Origin: Stutzerimonas kunmingensis
Lineage (GTDB): Bacteria; Pseudomonadota; Gammaproteobacteria; Pseudomonadales; Pseudomonadaceae
NCBI RefSeq assembly: GCF_014764705.1
Contig: NZ_JACXXG010000013.1
Span: forward strand, 1 to 64,000
Length of the DNA stretch: 64,000 nt
Reading direction: 5' to 3'
Shown: positions 29,221 through 37,836 of the stretch, in pieces
How positions within the stretch are numbered: position 1 is the first letter of the stretch
Layout of the letters: each line of letters begins with the position of its first letter
Translations under genes and position numbers: made by a program
The notes under the pieces: generated by a model
Databases searched by the model: none
Seen by the model: the letters and a program-made list of their open reading frames with translations, nothing else
Told to the model about the DNA's origin: nothing

Positions 29221-29499
29221 ATGTCGACCTTTATCCAAACCGCCGAAAACATCACCCCCGAAATCTACCTGAACCTCAAGCAGGCGCTTGAACTCGGCAA
29301 ATGGGCTGACGGCCGCAAGCTGACCCCCGAGCAGAAGGAAACCTGCATGCAGGCGGTGATCGCCTGGGAGATGAAGAACCTCCCGGAAGAACAGCGCACC
29401 GGCTTCATGGGCGGTCAGGAATGTGCTTCCAAGAGCAAGAAGGCTGAGCCGGCCATCGATACCAGCCTGTTCGCTCCCGCTTCGGGAACCCGCCACTGA
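29221..29499 (+). CDS. DUF1315 (YeaC-like) protein
   Basis: This 92-residue soluble protein matches the YeaC/DUF1315 pattern: YLNLKQALELGKWADGRKLT near residue 16 and the conserved QAVIAWEMKNLPEEQRTGFM near residue 43. The role is unknown. Its stop overlaps the next start by one base (TGATG), a conserved pairing with the DUF2797 gene in pseudomonads. Confidence 0.85.
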   Translation: MSTFIQTAENITPEIYLNLKQALELGKWADGRKLTPEQKETCMQAVIAWEMKNLPEEQRTGFMGGQECASKSKKAEPAIDTSLFAPASGTRH

Positions 29500-30332
29500 T
29501 GCTCGAATTGGGACGCGGTGCGCTGAGCAAGATGTCGATCCAGCTCGGCGCACCGGCGCAATATTCCTTCCGTCTGAACGACGAGCTGGTGCCGGTCAAT
29601 CCGCTGATCGGCAAGACCCTGCGTCTGGAATACCTCGGCGCCATCAACTGCACCCATTGCGGTCGCAAGACCAACAAGAGCTTCAGCCAGGGCTATTGCT
29701 ATCCCTGCTTCAAGAAGCTGCCGCAGTGCGATGTCTGCATCATGAGCCCGGAAAAATGTCACCACGATTTCGGCACCTGCCGCGATCCGCAGTGGGGCAT
29801 GGACTTCTGCATGACCGACCACGTGGTCTACCTCGCCAACTCGTCGGGCATCAAGGTCGGGATCACCCGTGCCACGCAGCTGCCGACGCGCTGGCTCGAT
29901 CAGGGCGCCAGCCAGGCGCTGCCGATCATGCGCGTCGCCACGCGCCAGCAGTCCGGAATGGTCGAAGACCTGCTGCGCAGCCAGGTGGCGGATCGCACCA
30001 ATTGGCGCGCGCTGCTCAAGGGCGATGCCGAGCCCATCGACCTGATCGAAATGCGCGAGCAGATCTTCGATGCCTGTGCCGATGGGTTGCGCGAGTTGCA
30101 ACAGCGCTACGGGCTGCAGGCGATCCAGCCGGTGGCGGACGCCGAGGTGCTGGAGATTCGCTATCCGGTCGACGCCTATCCGACCAAGGTGGTCAGTCTC
30201 GATCTGGAGAAGACGCCCGTAGTCGAAGGTACGCTCAGGGGCATCAAGGGCCAGTACCTGATTCTCGATACCGGCGTGATCAACATTCGCAAGTTCACCG
30301 CTTATCAGGTCGCCGCCAGCGCTACCGCGTAG
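29499..30332 (+). CDS. DUF2797 zinc-ribbon protein
   Basis: This 277-residue protein carries several cysteine pairs near residues 50-95 (CTHCGRKT, CYPCFKKLPQCDVC and a CHHDFGTC cluster), indicating one or two bound zinc ions. The rest includes a GIY-YIG-like stretch (VYLANSSGIKVGITRATQLPTRW near residue 110), which hints at a nucleic-acid role, though this is inference. Its stop codon lies inside a 105-bp inverted-repeat element. Confidence 0.8.
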   Translation: MLELGRGALSKMSIQLGAPAQYSFRLNDELVPVNPLIGKTLRLEYLGAINCTHCGRKTNKSFSQGYCYPCFKKLPQCDVCIMSPEKCHHDFGTCRDPQWGMDFCMTDHVVYLANSSGIKVGITRATQLPTRWLDQGASQALPIMRVATRQQSGMVEDLLRSQVADRTNWRALLKGDAEPIDLIEMREQIFDACADGLRELQQRYGLQAIQPVADAEVLEIRYPVDAYPTKVVSLDLEKTPVVEGTLRGIKGQYLILDTGVINIRKFTAYQVAASATA

Positions 30333-30433
30333 GGTGGATAACGCTTCGCTTATCCACCGCTTACGGCCGGCGGGTTCAAGGATGAGCGGCCTGGAACAAC
30401 CCTGTGGAAAAGGCTTCTCCGTTTCCACCCTAC
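30329..30433. repeat. 105-bp REP/BIME-like double-hairpin element
   Basis: The element is bounded by 10-bp inverted ends (GTAGGGTGGA at 30329-30338 and TCCACCCTAC at 30424-30433). Its left half forms a 9-bp perfect hairpin (GGTGGATAA/TTATCCACC). Its right half forms a 7-bp hairpin (GTGGAAA/TTTCCAC). It starts at the last codon of the DUF2797 gene and supplies its TAG stop. I see no other copy in this window. Confidence 0.75.
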
Positions 30434-30552
30434 AAGTCCGTCGCGACAGACGCTAAGCTCGAACTCATCCGCAGCCCGGTTTCCGGGCTGGCAGTCCATC
30501 GCCAAATTCCTGCTTGAAGCTAGTTGCTTGAAGCTCAGCCGACGAGGTTTCC

Positions 30553-33213
30553 ATGCGCACCGAACAACCGAAAGTCATTCATCTGAAGGATTACCAGGCG
30601 CCTGAATACCTGATCGATGAAACCCACCTGACCTTCGAACTGTACGAGGACCGCACCCTGGTGCACGCCCAGCTGGTGATGCGCCGCAATCCCGAGCGCC
30701 CGGCTGGCAAGCTGCCGCCGCTGGAGCTGCACGGCCAGGAGCTCGAGCTGCAGACCATCGCGCTGAACGACCGCGAGCTTGGCCTGGGCGACTACCAGAT
30801 CAACGAAGACTGTCTGACCCTGCAGCCGGACAGCGAAAGCTTTGTCATCGACACTTCGGTGGTGATCCATCCGGAAACCAACACCGCGCTGGAAGGGCTG
30901 TACAAGTCCGGCAGCATGTTCTGCACCCAGTGCGAAGCCGAGGGCTTCCGCAAGATCACTTATTACCTCGACCGCCCGGACGTGATGAGCAAGTTCACCA
31001 CCACCGTGAGCGCCGAACAAAAGGCCTATCCGGTGCTGCTCTCCAACGGCAACCCGATTGCCAGCGGCAGCGAGGACGACGGCCGCCACTGGGCGACCTG
31101 GGAAGACCCGTTCAAGAAGCCGGCCTACCTGTTCGCCCTAGTGGCGGGTGACCTCTGGGCCATCGAGGACAGCTTCACCACCATGAGCGGGCGCGACGTG
31201 GCGCTGCGCATCTATGTCGAGCCGGAGAACGTCGACAAGTGCCAGCACGCCATGGACAGCCTGAAGAAGTCGATGAAGTGGGATGAAGAGGCCTACGGTC
31301 GCGAGTACGACCTGGACATCTTCATGATCGTCGCGGTGAACGACTTCAACATGGGCGCCATGGAGAACAAGGGCCTCAACATCTTCAACTCCAGCGCAGT
31401 GCTGGCCCGCGCCGAAACCGCTACCGATGCCGCGCACCAGCGCGTCGAGGCCATCGTCGCCCACGAATATTTCCACAACTGGTCGGGCAATCGCGTGACC
31501 TGCCGCGACTGGTTCCAGCTGTCGCTCAAGGAAGGCTTCACCGTCTTCCGCGATTCGCAGTTCAGCGCCGACATGAACTCGGCGACGGTCAAGCGCATCG
31601 AGGATGTCGCCTACCTGCGGACCCATCAGTTCGCCGAGGATGCCGGCCCCATGGCGCACTCGGTGCGCCCGGAATCCTTTATCGAGATTTCCAACTTCTA
31701 CACCCTGACCGTCTACGAGAAGGGTGCCGAAGTGGTGCGCATGATCCAGACGCTGCTGGGTGAAGAAGGCTTCCGCAAGGGCAGCGACCTCTATTTCGAA
31801 CGCCATGACGGCCAGGCAGTGACGGTCGACGATTTCGTCAAAGCCATGGAAGACGCCAACGGTGCCGATCTGACCCAGTTCAAGCGCTGGTACAGCCAGT
31901 CCGGCACGCCGCGCCTGGCCGTCAGCGAGCAATACGACGAGGCAGCGAAGACCTACCGCCTGACCTTCCGCCAAAGCTGTCCGCCGACACCTGGCCAGCC
32001 GACCAAGGAGCCGTTCGTGATTCCGGTGGCGCTGGGTCTGCTCGCCGCCGATGGTTCGGACATGCCGCTGCGCCTGGAAGGCGAGCCGCAAGCTGCGGGC
32101 ACCAGTCGCGTGCTGGCGGTGACCGAAGCCGAACAGAGCTTCACCTTCGTCGACGTCGCCGAGCGTCCGCAGCCATCGCTGCTGCGCGGCTTCTCCGCGC
32201 CGGTAAAGCTGGATTACCCGTACGACCGCGACCAGCTGATGTTCCTGATGCAGCACGATTCCGACGGCTTCAATCGCTGGGAAGCGGGTCAGCAGCTGTC
32301 GGTGCAGGTGCTGCAGGAGCTGATCGGTCAGCATCAGCGTGGGGAAGCGTTGGTGATGGATGAGCGCCTGGTCGAGGCGCTACGCAGCCTGTTGCAAAAC
32401 GAGACGCTCGATGCAGCGATGGTCGCCGAGATGCTCTCGCTGCCGGGCGAGGCCTATCTGACCGAAATCAGCGAAGTGGCGGACGTGGATGCCATCCATA
32501 CGGCACGCGAGTTCGCCCGCAAGCGCATCGCCGACGCGTTGTTCGAGCCGCTGTGGCAGCGCTACCAGGCCAATCGCGAAACCTCGCGCAGCACGCCCTA
32601 TGTCGCCTCGGCCGAACATTTCGCCCGTCGCGCCCTGCAAAACATCGCATTGTCGTATCTGATGCTGAGCGACAAAGCCGAAGTCGTGGAAGCCTGTCTG
32701 GAACAGTTCGAGCAGGCCGACAACATGACCGAGCGCTTGACCGCACTGGCCGTGCTGGTCAACTCGCCGTTCGAGGCCGAGCGCGACAAGGCGCTGCAGG
32801 CCTTCGCCGAGCACTTCAAGGACAACCCGCTGGTGATGGATCAGTGGTTCAGCGTCCAGGCCGGCAACCCTTTGCCCGGCGGGTTGGAACGGGTGCAGAC
32901 GCTGATGCAGCACCCGGCATTCACCCTGAAGAATCCGAACAAGGTGCGTGCGTTGATCGGCGCCTTCGCCAACCAGAACCTGGTCAACTTCCACCGCGCC
33001 GATGGCGCCGGCTACCACTTCCTCGCCGATCAGGTGATCACCCTCAACTCCCTGAACCCGCAGATCGCCTCGCGCCTGCTGGCGCCGCTGACCCGCTGGC
33101 GCAAGTACGACAGCGCCCGGCAGGCGCTGATGAGGGCCGAGCTGGAGCGCATCCTTGCGTCCGGAGAGCTGTCCAGCGATGTCTACGAAGTGGTGAGCAA
33201 GAGCCTCGCCTGA
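30553..33213 (+). CDS. pepN: Aminopeptidase N
   Basis: This 886-residue cytoplasmic zinc metallopeptidase (M1 family) removes N-terminal residues from peptides. The exopeptidase motif GAMENKGLNIFN lies near residue 270. The zinc-binding HEYFHNWSGNRVTCRDW near residue 306 continues to the downstream glutamate (LKEGFTVFRD). The length matches gammaproteobacterial PepN. It is a single gene followed directly by a strong terminator. Confidence 0.96.
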   Translation: MRTEQPKVIHLKDYQAPEYLIDETHLTFELYEDRTLVHAQLVMRRNPERPAGKLPPLELHGQELELQTIALNDRELGLGDYQINEDCLTLQPDSESFVIDTSVVIHPETNTALEGLYKSGSMFCTQCEAEGFRKITYYLDRPDVMSKFTTTVSAEQKAYPVLLSNGNPIASGSEDDGRHWATWEDPFKKPAYLFALVAGDLWAIEDSFTTMSGRDVALRIYVEPENVDKCQHAMDSLKKSMKWDEEAYGREYDLDIFMIVAVNDFNMGAMENKGLNIFNSSAVLARAETATDAAHQRVEAIVAHEYFHNWSGNRVTCRDWFQLSLKEGFTVFRDSQFSADMNSATVKRIEDVAYLRTHQFAEDAGPMAHSVRPESFIEISNFYTLTVYEKGAEVVRMIQTLLGEEGFRKGSDLYFERHDGQAVTVDDFVKAMEDANGADLTQFKRWYSQSGTPRLAVSEQYDEAAKTYRLTFRQSCPPTPGQPTKEPFVIPVALGLLAADGSDMPLRLEGEPQAAGTSRVLAVTEAEQSFTFVDVAERPQPSLLRGFSAPVKLDYPYDRDQLMFLMQHDSDGFNRWEAGQQLSVQVLQELIGQHQRGEALVMDERLVEALRSLLQNETLDAAMVAEMLSLPGEAYLTEISEVADVDAIHTAREFARKRIADALFEPLWQRYQANRETSRSTPYVASAEHFARRALQNIALSYLMLSDKAEVVEACLEQFEQADNMTERLTALAVLVNSPFEAERDKALQAFAEHFKDNPLVMDQWFSVQAGNPLPGGLERVQTLMQHPAFTLKNPNKVRALIGAFANQNLVNFHRADGAGYHFLADQVITLNSLNPQIASRLLAPLTRWRKYDSARQALMRAELERILASGELSSDVYEVVSKSLA

Positions 33214-33219
33214 CTCGAC

Positions 33220-33252
33220 AAGGCCGATCGTGCAATGCGATCGGCCTTTCTT
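33220..33252 (+). terminator. Rho-independent terminator after pepN
   Basis: An 11-bp perfect stem (AAGGCCGATCG at 33220-33230 with CGATCGGCCTT at 33238-33248) has a 7-base loop and is followed by TCTTTT. It starts seven bases after the pepN stop codon. Confidence 0.9.
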
Positions 33253-33253
33253 T

Positions 33254-33530
33254 TACGAGGGCCCGTTCCAGGCACTATCCACGGCAAACAACCTTCCTGC
33301 GTATCGTGACCATCCTCTGGCGCCTCGCGTCGGATCGTCACTGCGGGATCGAAAGGGGCGGTCGGCACATACTGGCCACTGGCCCAATCAGCCTGAGTGA
33401 TCACGCGTCAATCATTGCGTGAGAGTTAACAATTCATAACGTCCGGCCAATTGTGCCTGTCTGTGGAAGCTGGCTAGGATGGCCGAGCCTGCATTACAGG
33501 CCTTACCTAATAAGAATAAAGGGGGTATGT
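33254..33530. other. Upstream region of the YCF48/RND pair
   Basis: No gene or structured RNA is evident in these 277 bases. The part nearest the gene (about 33415-33530) is A/T-richer, with a GTTAACAATTCATAAC stretch and an AAAGGGGGT ribosome-binding site, so it probably holds the promoter of the following pair. I could not define -35/-10 boxes with confidence. Confidence 0.4.
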
Positions 33531-34622
33531 ATGAGTGAGCCCGTTCAGCGGCGCACACTATCCGGCCGCGCCGTGGTTCCATGCCAGGCGAGGGCGTCGC
33601 GTCTTCACTCATCGGTTGCCGGCATGCTTTCGCTGTGCGGCGCCTTCTCACTCCTGCTGCTCGCAGCATCGGCACCCGCCCAGGCCGCTACCGATGGCCA
33701 GGCCCGCTACTCGATCGAGTCGGCCAAGGCGGTATCCAATCTTCTGCTCGATATCACCCAGGCCGGCGAACGCCTCGTTGCGTCAGGCGATAGGGGCCAC
33801 ATTCTCTATTCCGACGATGGTGGCGCCAGCTGGATGCAGGCCAAGGTGCCGACGCGTCAGCTGCTGACGGCCATCGACTTCGTCGATGACAAGCACGGCT
33901 GGGCGGTCGGCCATGACGCGTTGATCCTGGCTACAGCCGACGGCGGTGAGAGCTGGACGGCTCAGTATGAGGATCGCGAACGCGAGGCCCCCTTGCTGGA
34001 CGTCTGGTTCGAAGACACCCAGCACGGCATCGCGGTTGGCGCCTACGGTGCGCTGCTCGAAACCATCGATGGCGGTCAGAGCTGGGAGGACATCAGTGAG
34101 CACCTCGACAACGAGGACGGTTATCACCTGAACGCCATCACCCATATCCAGGGCTCGGGCCTGTTCGTCGTAGGCGAACTGGGCGGAATGTTCCGTTCTG
34201 CCGATATGGGCGAAACCTGGGAGCGCGTCGAGTCGCCGTATCAGGGGTCGTTCTTCGGGGTAGTCGGCGGTTCGGAACCGGGGGTCGTGGTTGCCTTTGG
34301 GCTGCGCGGCCACCTGTTCCGCTCCATCGACTTCGGCGACAGCTGGGAAGGCATCGAGCTCGTCAACGGCAACGGCAATGTACTGGAGTCCGGGCTGGCC
34401 GACGGCAACCTGCTGCGCGATGGGCGCATCGTGGTGGTCGGTCACGGCGGCGCGGTACTCACCAGCGACGATCAGGGCCGTAGCTTCAAGCTGTTCAATC
34501 GCCCCGACCGCCGTTCGCTGTCGGGTGTCACCTCCGATTCCCAAGGCAACCTGATCCTGGTAGGGCAGGGTGGTGTTCGCATCGCCTCGCCATCGGGCGC
34601 GGATCTGGCCACACAACAATAA
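33531..34622 (+). CDS. YCF48-like (BNR-repeat) periplasmic beta-propeller protein
   Basis: This 363-residue exported protein has a long N-terminal signal region (hydrophobic core near residues 32-49, cleavage near AQAATDG). Repeated Asp/Gly-rich blades follow, each with an SDDGGASW, TADGGESW or TIDGGQSW type Asp-box motif (near residues 100, 143 and 184). These are typical of the YCF48/Photosystem-II-stability-factor-like propellers found in many non-photosynthetic bacteria. It lies 16 bases upstream of the RND exporter gene, so the two very likely act together at the envelope. The frame is open upstream to 33453, but ATG 33531 has the clear ribosome-binding site. Confidence 0.82.
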   Translation: MSEPVQRRTLSGRAVVPCQARASRLHSSVAGMLSLCGAFSLLLLAASAPAQAATDGQARYSIESAKAVSNLLLDITQAGERLVASGDRGHILYSDDGGASWMQAKVPTRQLLTAIDFVDDKHGWAVGHDALILATADGGESWTAQYEDREREAPLLDVWFEDTQHGIAVGAYGALLETIDGGQSWEDISEHLDNEDGYHLNAITHIQGSGLFVVGELGGMFRSADMGETWERVESPYQGSFFGVVGGSEPGVVVAFGLRGHLFRSIDFGDSWEGIELVNGNGNVLESGLADGNLLRDGRIVVVGHGGAVLTSDDQGRSFKLFNRPDRRSLSGVTSDSQGNLILVGQGGVRIASPSGADLATQQ

Positions 34623-34638
34623 AGCCGGGAGAGTCTGC

Positions 34639-36993
34639 ATGACCAAGCACCACCAGAAGCCGGCGTCGTTCCTCGAGCGCCTGATCTTCAACAACCGGCC
34701 GGCAGTCGTCGTACTCTGCCTGCTGATCAGCGCATTTCTCTTCTATCAGGCGGCCCAGGTTCGGCCGCAGACCAGCTTCGAGAAGATGATTCCGCTGGGG
34801 CATCCGTATATCCAGAAGATGCTCGAGCACCAGAATGATCTGGCCAACCTCGGCAACACGGTGCGGATCTCCGTGGCAGCAAAAGATGGTGACATCTTCG
34901 CCAAGGACTACATGGAAACGCTGCGGCAGATTCATGACGAAGTGTTCTATATCCAAGGTGTCGATCGCTCCAACATGAAGTCGCTTTGGAGTCCCAGCGT
35001 TCGCTGGACCGAGGTGACAGAGCAAGGCTTCGCCGGCGGTGAGGTCATTCCGCAGACCTATGACGGGTCGCCGGAAAGTCTCGATGACCTTCGCAGCAAC
35101 ATTCTCAAGTCCGGTCAGGTCGGGCGTCTGGTCGCCAATGACTTCAAGTCCAGCATCATCGACGTGCCGCTGATGGAGTCCTACTCGGATCCGGAAGATC
35201 GCAGCAAGCAGATCAAGCTGGACTACCAGAAGTTCTCCCACGAGCTGGAAGAGAAGATTCGCGACAAGTACGAGGCGCAGAACCCGAATGTGGAGATTCA
35301 CATCATCGGCTTCGCCAAGAAGGTCGGTGACCTGATCGACGGGCTGGTCGGTGTTGCGCTCTTCTTCATCGTAGCCATCGGCATCACCTTTGCCCTGCTG
35401 CTGTGGTTTACCCGTTGTCTGAAGAGCACCATCGCGGTGTTGATCACCACGCTGATCGCCGTGACCTGGCAGCTCGGCCTGTTGCACACCCTGGGCTTCG
35501 GGCTCGATCCGTACTCGATGCTGGTGCCATTCCTGGTGTTTGCCATTGGTATCTCCCACGGCGTACAGAAGATCAACGGCATCGCCATGGCCTCCGGCTA
35601 TACCGAAGACCCGGTGACGGCGGCGCGCATGGCATTCCGTCAGCTGTTCATCCCCGGCATGGTGGCGTTGCTATCGGATGCGGTGGGTTTCGTTACCCTG
35701 CTGCTGATCGATATCGGCGTGATCCGCGAGCTGGCCATCGGTGCTTCGCTGGGCGTGGCGGTGATCATCCTGACCAACCTGATCCTGCTGCCGGTGGCGA
35801 TTTCCTACATGGGCATCAGTCAGCGGGCGATCAAGCAGGCCCGCGAAGAAGCCTCGCGCGATCATCCGTTCTGGCGCGCGCTGTCGAATTTCGCCAGCCC
35901 GAAGGTGGCACCGATCTCCATCACTATCGCCGTGGTCGCGCTGGCGGGTGGCCTCTGGTACGGCCAGAACCTGAAGATCGGCGACCTTGATCAGGGCGCG
36001 CCGGAGCTGCATCCGGATTCGCGCTACAACCTGGACAATGACTTCGTCATCCGCAACTACTCGACCAGTTCCGACGTGCTGGTAGTGATGGTCAAGACCG
36101 CGCCGGAAGGCTGTTCGCACTACGACACGCTCGCCGCCATGGACGAGCTGATGTGGAAGATGCAGAACACCGAGGGCGTGCAGTCGGCGGTGTCGATGGT
36201 GTCGGTGGCGCGCCAGGGCATCAAGGGCATGAACGAGGGCAGCCTGAAATGGGAAACGCTTTCGCGTAACCAGCATGTGCTGAACAACTCCATCGCCCGT
36301 GCCGAAGGTATGTACAACAGCGACTGCTCGCTGGCACCGGTACTGGTGTTCCTCAACGACCATAAGGCCGAGACGCTGGAACACGTGGTCGCCGCGGCGA
36401 AGGAGTTTGCCGAGGAGAACAACCGCGAAGGACTGGAGTTCGTACTGGCGGCAGGTAACGCCGGTATCGAAGCGGCCACCAATGAGGTCATCGCGGCGTC
36501 GGAAACCACCATGCTGATCGCCGTCTACCTGGCCGTGAGTATCATGTGCCTGCTGACCTTCCGTTCGCTGGCGGCCACGCTCTGCGTGATCCTGCCGCTG
36601 GTGCTGACATCGATCCTCGGTAACGCGCTGATGGCCTTCATGGGCATCGGGGTGAAGGTGGCGACGCTGCCGGTGATCGCACTGGGTGTAGGTATCGGTG
36701 TGGACTACGGCATCTACATCTACAGCCGTCTGGAGTCGTTCCTGCGCCAGGGCATGACCCTGCAGGAAGCCTACTACCAGACGCTGAAGTCCACCGGCAA
36801 GGCGGTGATCTTCACCGGCGTCTGCCTGGCGATTGGTGTGGTGACCTGGGTGTTCTCGGCGATTAAGTTCCAGGCCGACATGGGTCTGATGCTGACCTTC
36901 ATGTTCCTCTGGAACATGGTCGGCGCGATCTGGCTGCTGCCGGCCCTGGCTCGCTTCCTGATCAAACCGGAGAAGCTGCGTCAGAAAGCGTGA
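34639..36993 (+). CDS. RND/MMPL-family transporter
   Basis: This 784-residue inner-membrane protein has about twelve hydrophobic segments arranged as one plus five, twice, with large periplasmic loops after segments 1 and 7. Conserved segments include LVPFLVFAIGISHGVQKING near residue 295 and IALGVGIGVDYGIYIYSR near residue 685, whose aspartate is a candidate proton-relay residue. It belongs to the RND-superfamily exporters often coupled with YCF48-like proteins and, in other genomes, with DUF1302 and DUF1329 genes. Those two partners are absent here. A strong terminator follows. The substrate is unknown; lipids or hydrophobic compounds are plausible. Confidence 0.85.
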   Translation: MTKHHQKPASFLERLIFNNRPAVVVLCLLISAFLFYQAAQVRPQTSFEKMIPLGHPYIQKMLEHQNDLANLGNTVRISVAAKDGDIFAKDYMETLRQIHDEVFYIQGVDRSNMKSLWSPSVRWTEVTEQGFAGGEVIPQTYDGSPESLDDLRSNILKSGQVGRLVANDFKSSIIDVPLMESYSDPEDRSKQIKLDYQKFSHELEEKIRDKYEAQNPNVEIHIIGFAKKVGDLIDGLVGVALFFIVAIGITFALLLWFTRCLKSTIAVLITTLIAVTWQLGLLHTLGFGLDPYSMLVPFLVFAIGISHGVQKINGIAMASGYTEDPVTAARMAFRQLFIPGMVALLSDAVGFVTLLLIDIGVIRELAIGASLGVAVIILTNLILLPVAISYMGISQRAIKQAREEASRDHPFWRALSNFASPKVAPISITIAVVALAGGLWYGQNLKIGDLDQGAPELHPDSRYNLDNDFVIRNYSTSSDVLVVMVKTAPEGCSHYDTLAAMDELMWKMQNTEGVQSAVSMVSVARQGIKGMNEGSLKWETLSRNQHVLNNSIARAEGMYNSDCSLAPVLVFLNDHKAETLEHVVAAAKEFAEENNREGLEFVLAAGNAGIEAATNEVIAASETTMLIAVYLAVSIMCLLTFRSLAATLCVILPLVLTSILGNALMAFMGIGVKVATLPVIALGVGIGVDYGIYIYSRLESFLRQGMTLQEAYYQTLKSTGKAVIFTGVCLAIGVVTWVFSAIKFQADMGLMLTFMFLWNMVGAIWLLPALARFLIKPEKLRQKA

Positions 36994-37009
36994 TGATCAC
37001 GCAGTAACG

Positions 37010-37042
37010 AAAACCGCGGCCCTGGGGCCGCGGTTTTTTTTT
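37010..37042 (+). terminator. Rho-independent terminator after the RND gene
   Basis: A GC-rich perfect stem (CCGCGGCC with GGCCGCGG, four-base loop, extended by A/T pairs) is followed by nine T's. It lies between two convergent genes. The A-rich left flank means it may also serve the minus-strand cobA end. Confidence 0.92.
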
Positions 37043-37073
37043 ACGGGTGTTTTGGTACGGCGGTCAGCTACGG

Positions 37074-37811
37074 TCAGGCGCTCTGGCTTACCGCCTGGAA
37101 CGCAGCATGTGCGGCCACTTCGCCGATCACCAGGATCGCCGGGCTCTTCAGCTTGAAGGCCAAGGCATCGCGGCACATGCCGGCGAGGCTCGAACGGCAT
37201 TCGCGTTGCTGCGGCAGAGAGGCGTTCTCGATCATCGCCACTGGTGTACCGGCGGAAAGTCCGCCCTCCAACAGCCCGGCCTGCACCTGTTCCAGCTTGC
37301 TCACACCCATGTACACCACCAGCGTGGTGCCGCTTTTCGCCAGCGCCTGCCATTCCGGACTGCTGTCGTCGAGCGTGTGCGCTGTTACCAGGGTGACGCC
37401 GCGGGCTACGCCGCGCTGGGTCAGCGAGATGCCGCATTGCGTGGCGCCGGCCAGGCCGGCGGTGATGCCGTTCACCAGTTCGACCTCGATCCCGCGTGCC
37501 GACAGCCATTCGGCTTCTTCGCCACCGCGGCCGAAGATGCACGGATCGCCACCCTTGAGGCGCACCACGCACTTGCCCTGGCGGGCGTAACGCAGCATCA
37601 GACGGTGGATGAAGGCTTGCGGTGTGGAGCGGCAGCCGCCGCGCTTGCCCACCGGGATGATGCGAGCGTTCGGGCAGTGTTCGAGCACGGCGGGGTTGAC
37701 CAGGTCATCGATCATCACCACCTGTGCCTCGCCCAGCGCGCGCACGGCCTTGAGAGTCAGCAGTTCCGGATCGCCAGGGCCGGCGCCTACCAGCCAGACT
37801 TTTGCGCTCAT
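37074..37811 (-). CDS. cobA: Uroporphyrinogen-III C-methyltransferase
   Basis: This 245-residue enzyme methylates uroporphyrinogen III twice, making precorrin-2, the precursor of siroheme needed by NirB. The S-adenosylmethionine-dependent methyltransferase motifs are VWLVGAGPGDPELLTLKA (residue 5), VRLKGGDPCIFGRGGEEAE (near residue 82) and VNGITAGLAGATQCGI. It lacks the CysG dehydrogenase/chelatase half. I chose ATG 37811 over an upstream ATG because of the family N-terminus. It is the last gene of nirB-nirD-nasA-cobA, 25 bases after nasA. Confidence 0.94.
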   Translation of the reverse strand: MSAKVWLVGAGPGDPELLTLKAVRALGEAQVVMIDDLVNPAVLEHCPNARIIPVGKRGGCRSTPQAFIHRLMLRYARQGKCVVRLKGGDPCIFGRGGEEAEWLSARGIEVELVNGITAGLAGATQCGISLTQRGVARGVTLVTAHTLDDSSPEWQALAKSGTTLVVYMGVSKLEQVQAGLLEGGLSAGTPVAMIENASLPQQRECRSSLAGMCRDALAFKLKSPAILVIGEVAAHAAFQAVSQSA

Positions 37812-37836
37812 GGGGTAATCCTCGTCTTGGTTGGTA

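Noticed and set aside
30505-30540. Direct repeat GCTTGAAGCT (two copies) upstream of pepN
   Set aside because: It is a short two-copy repeat with no promoter spacing or regulator match; it is probably incidental.
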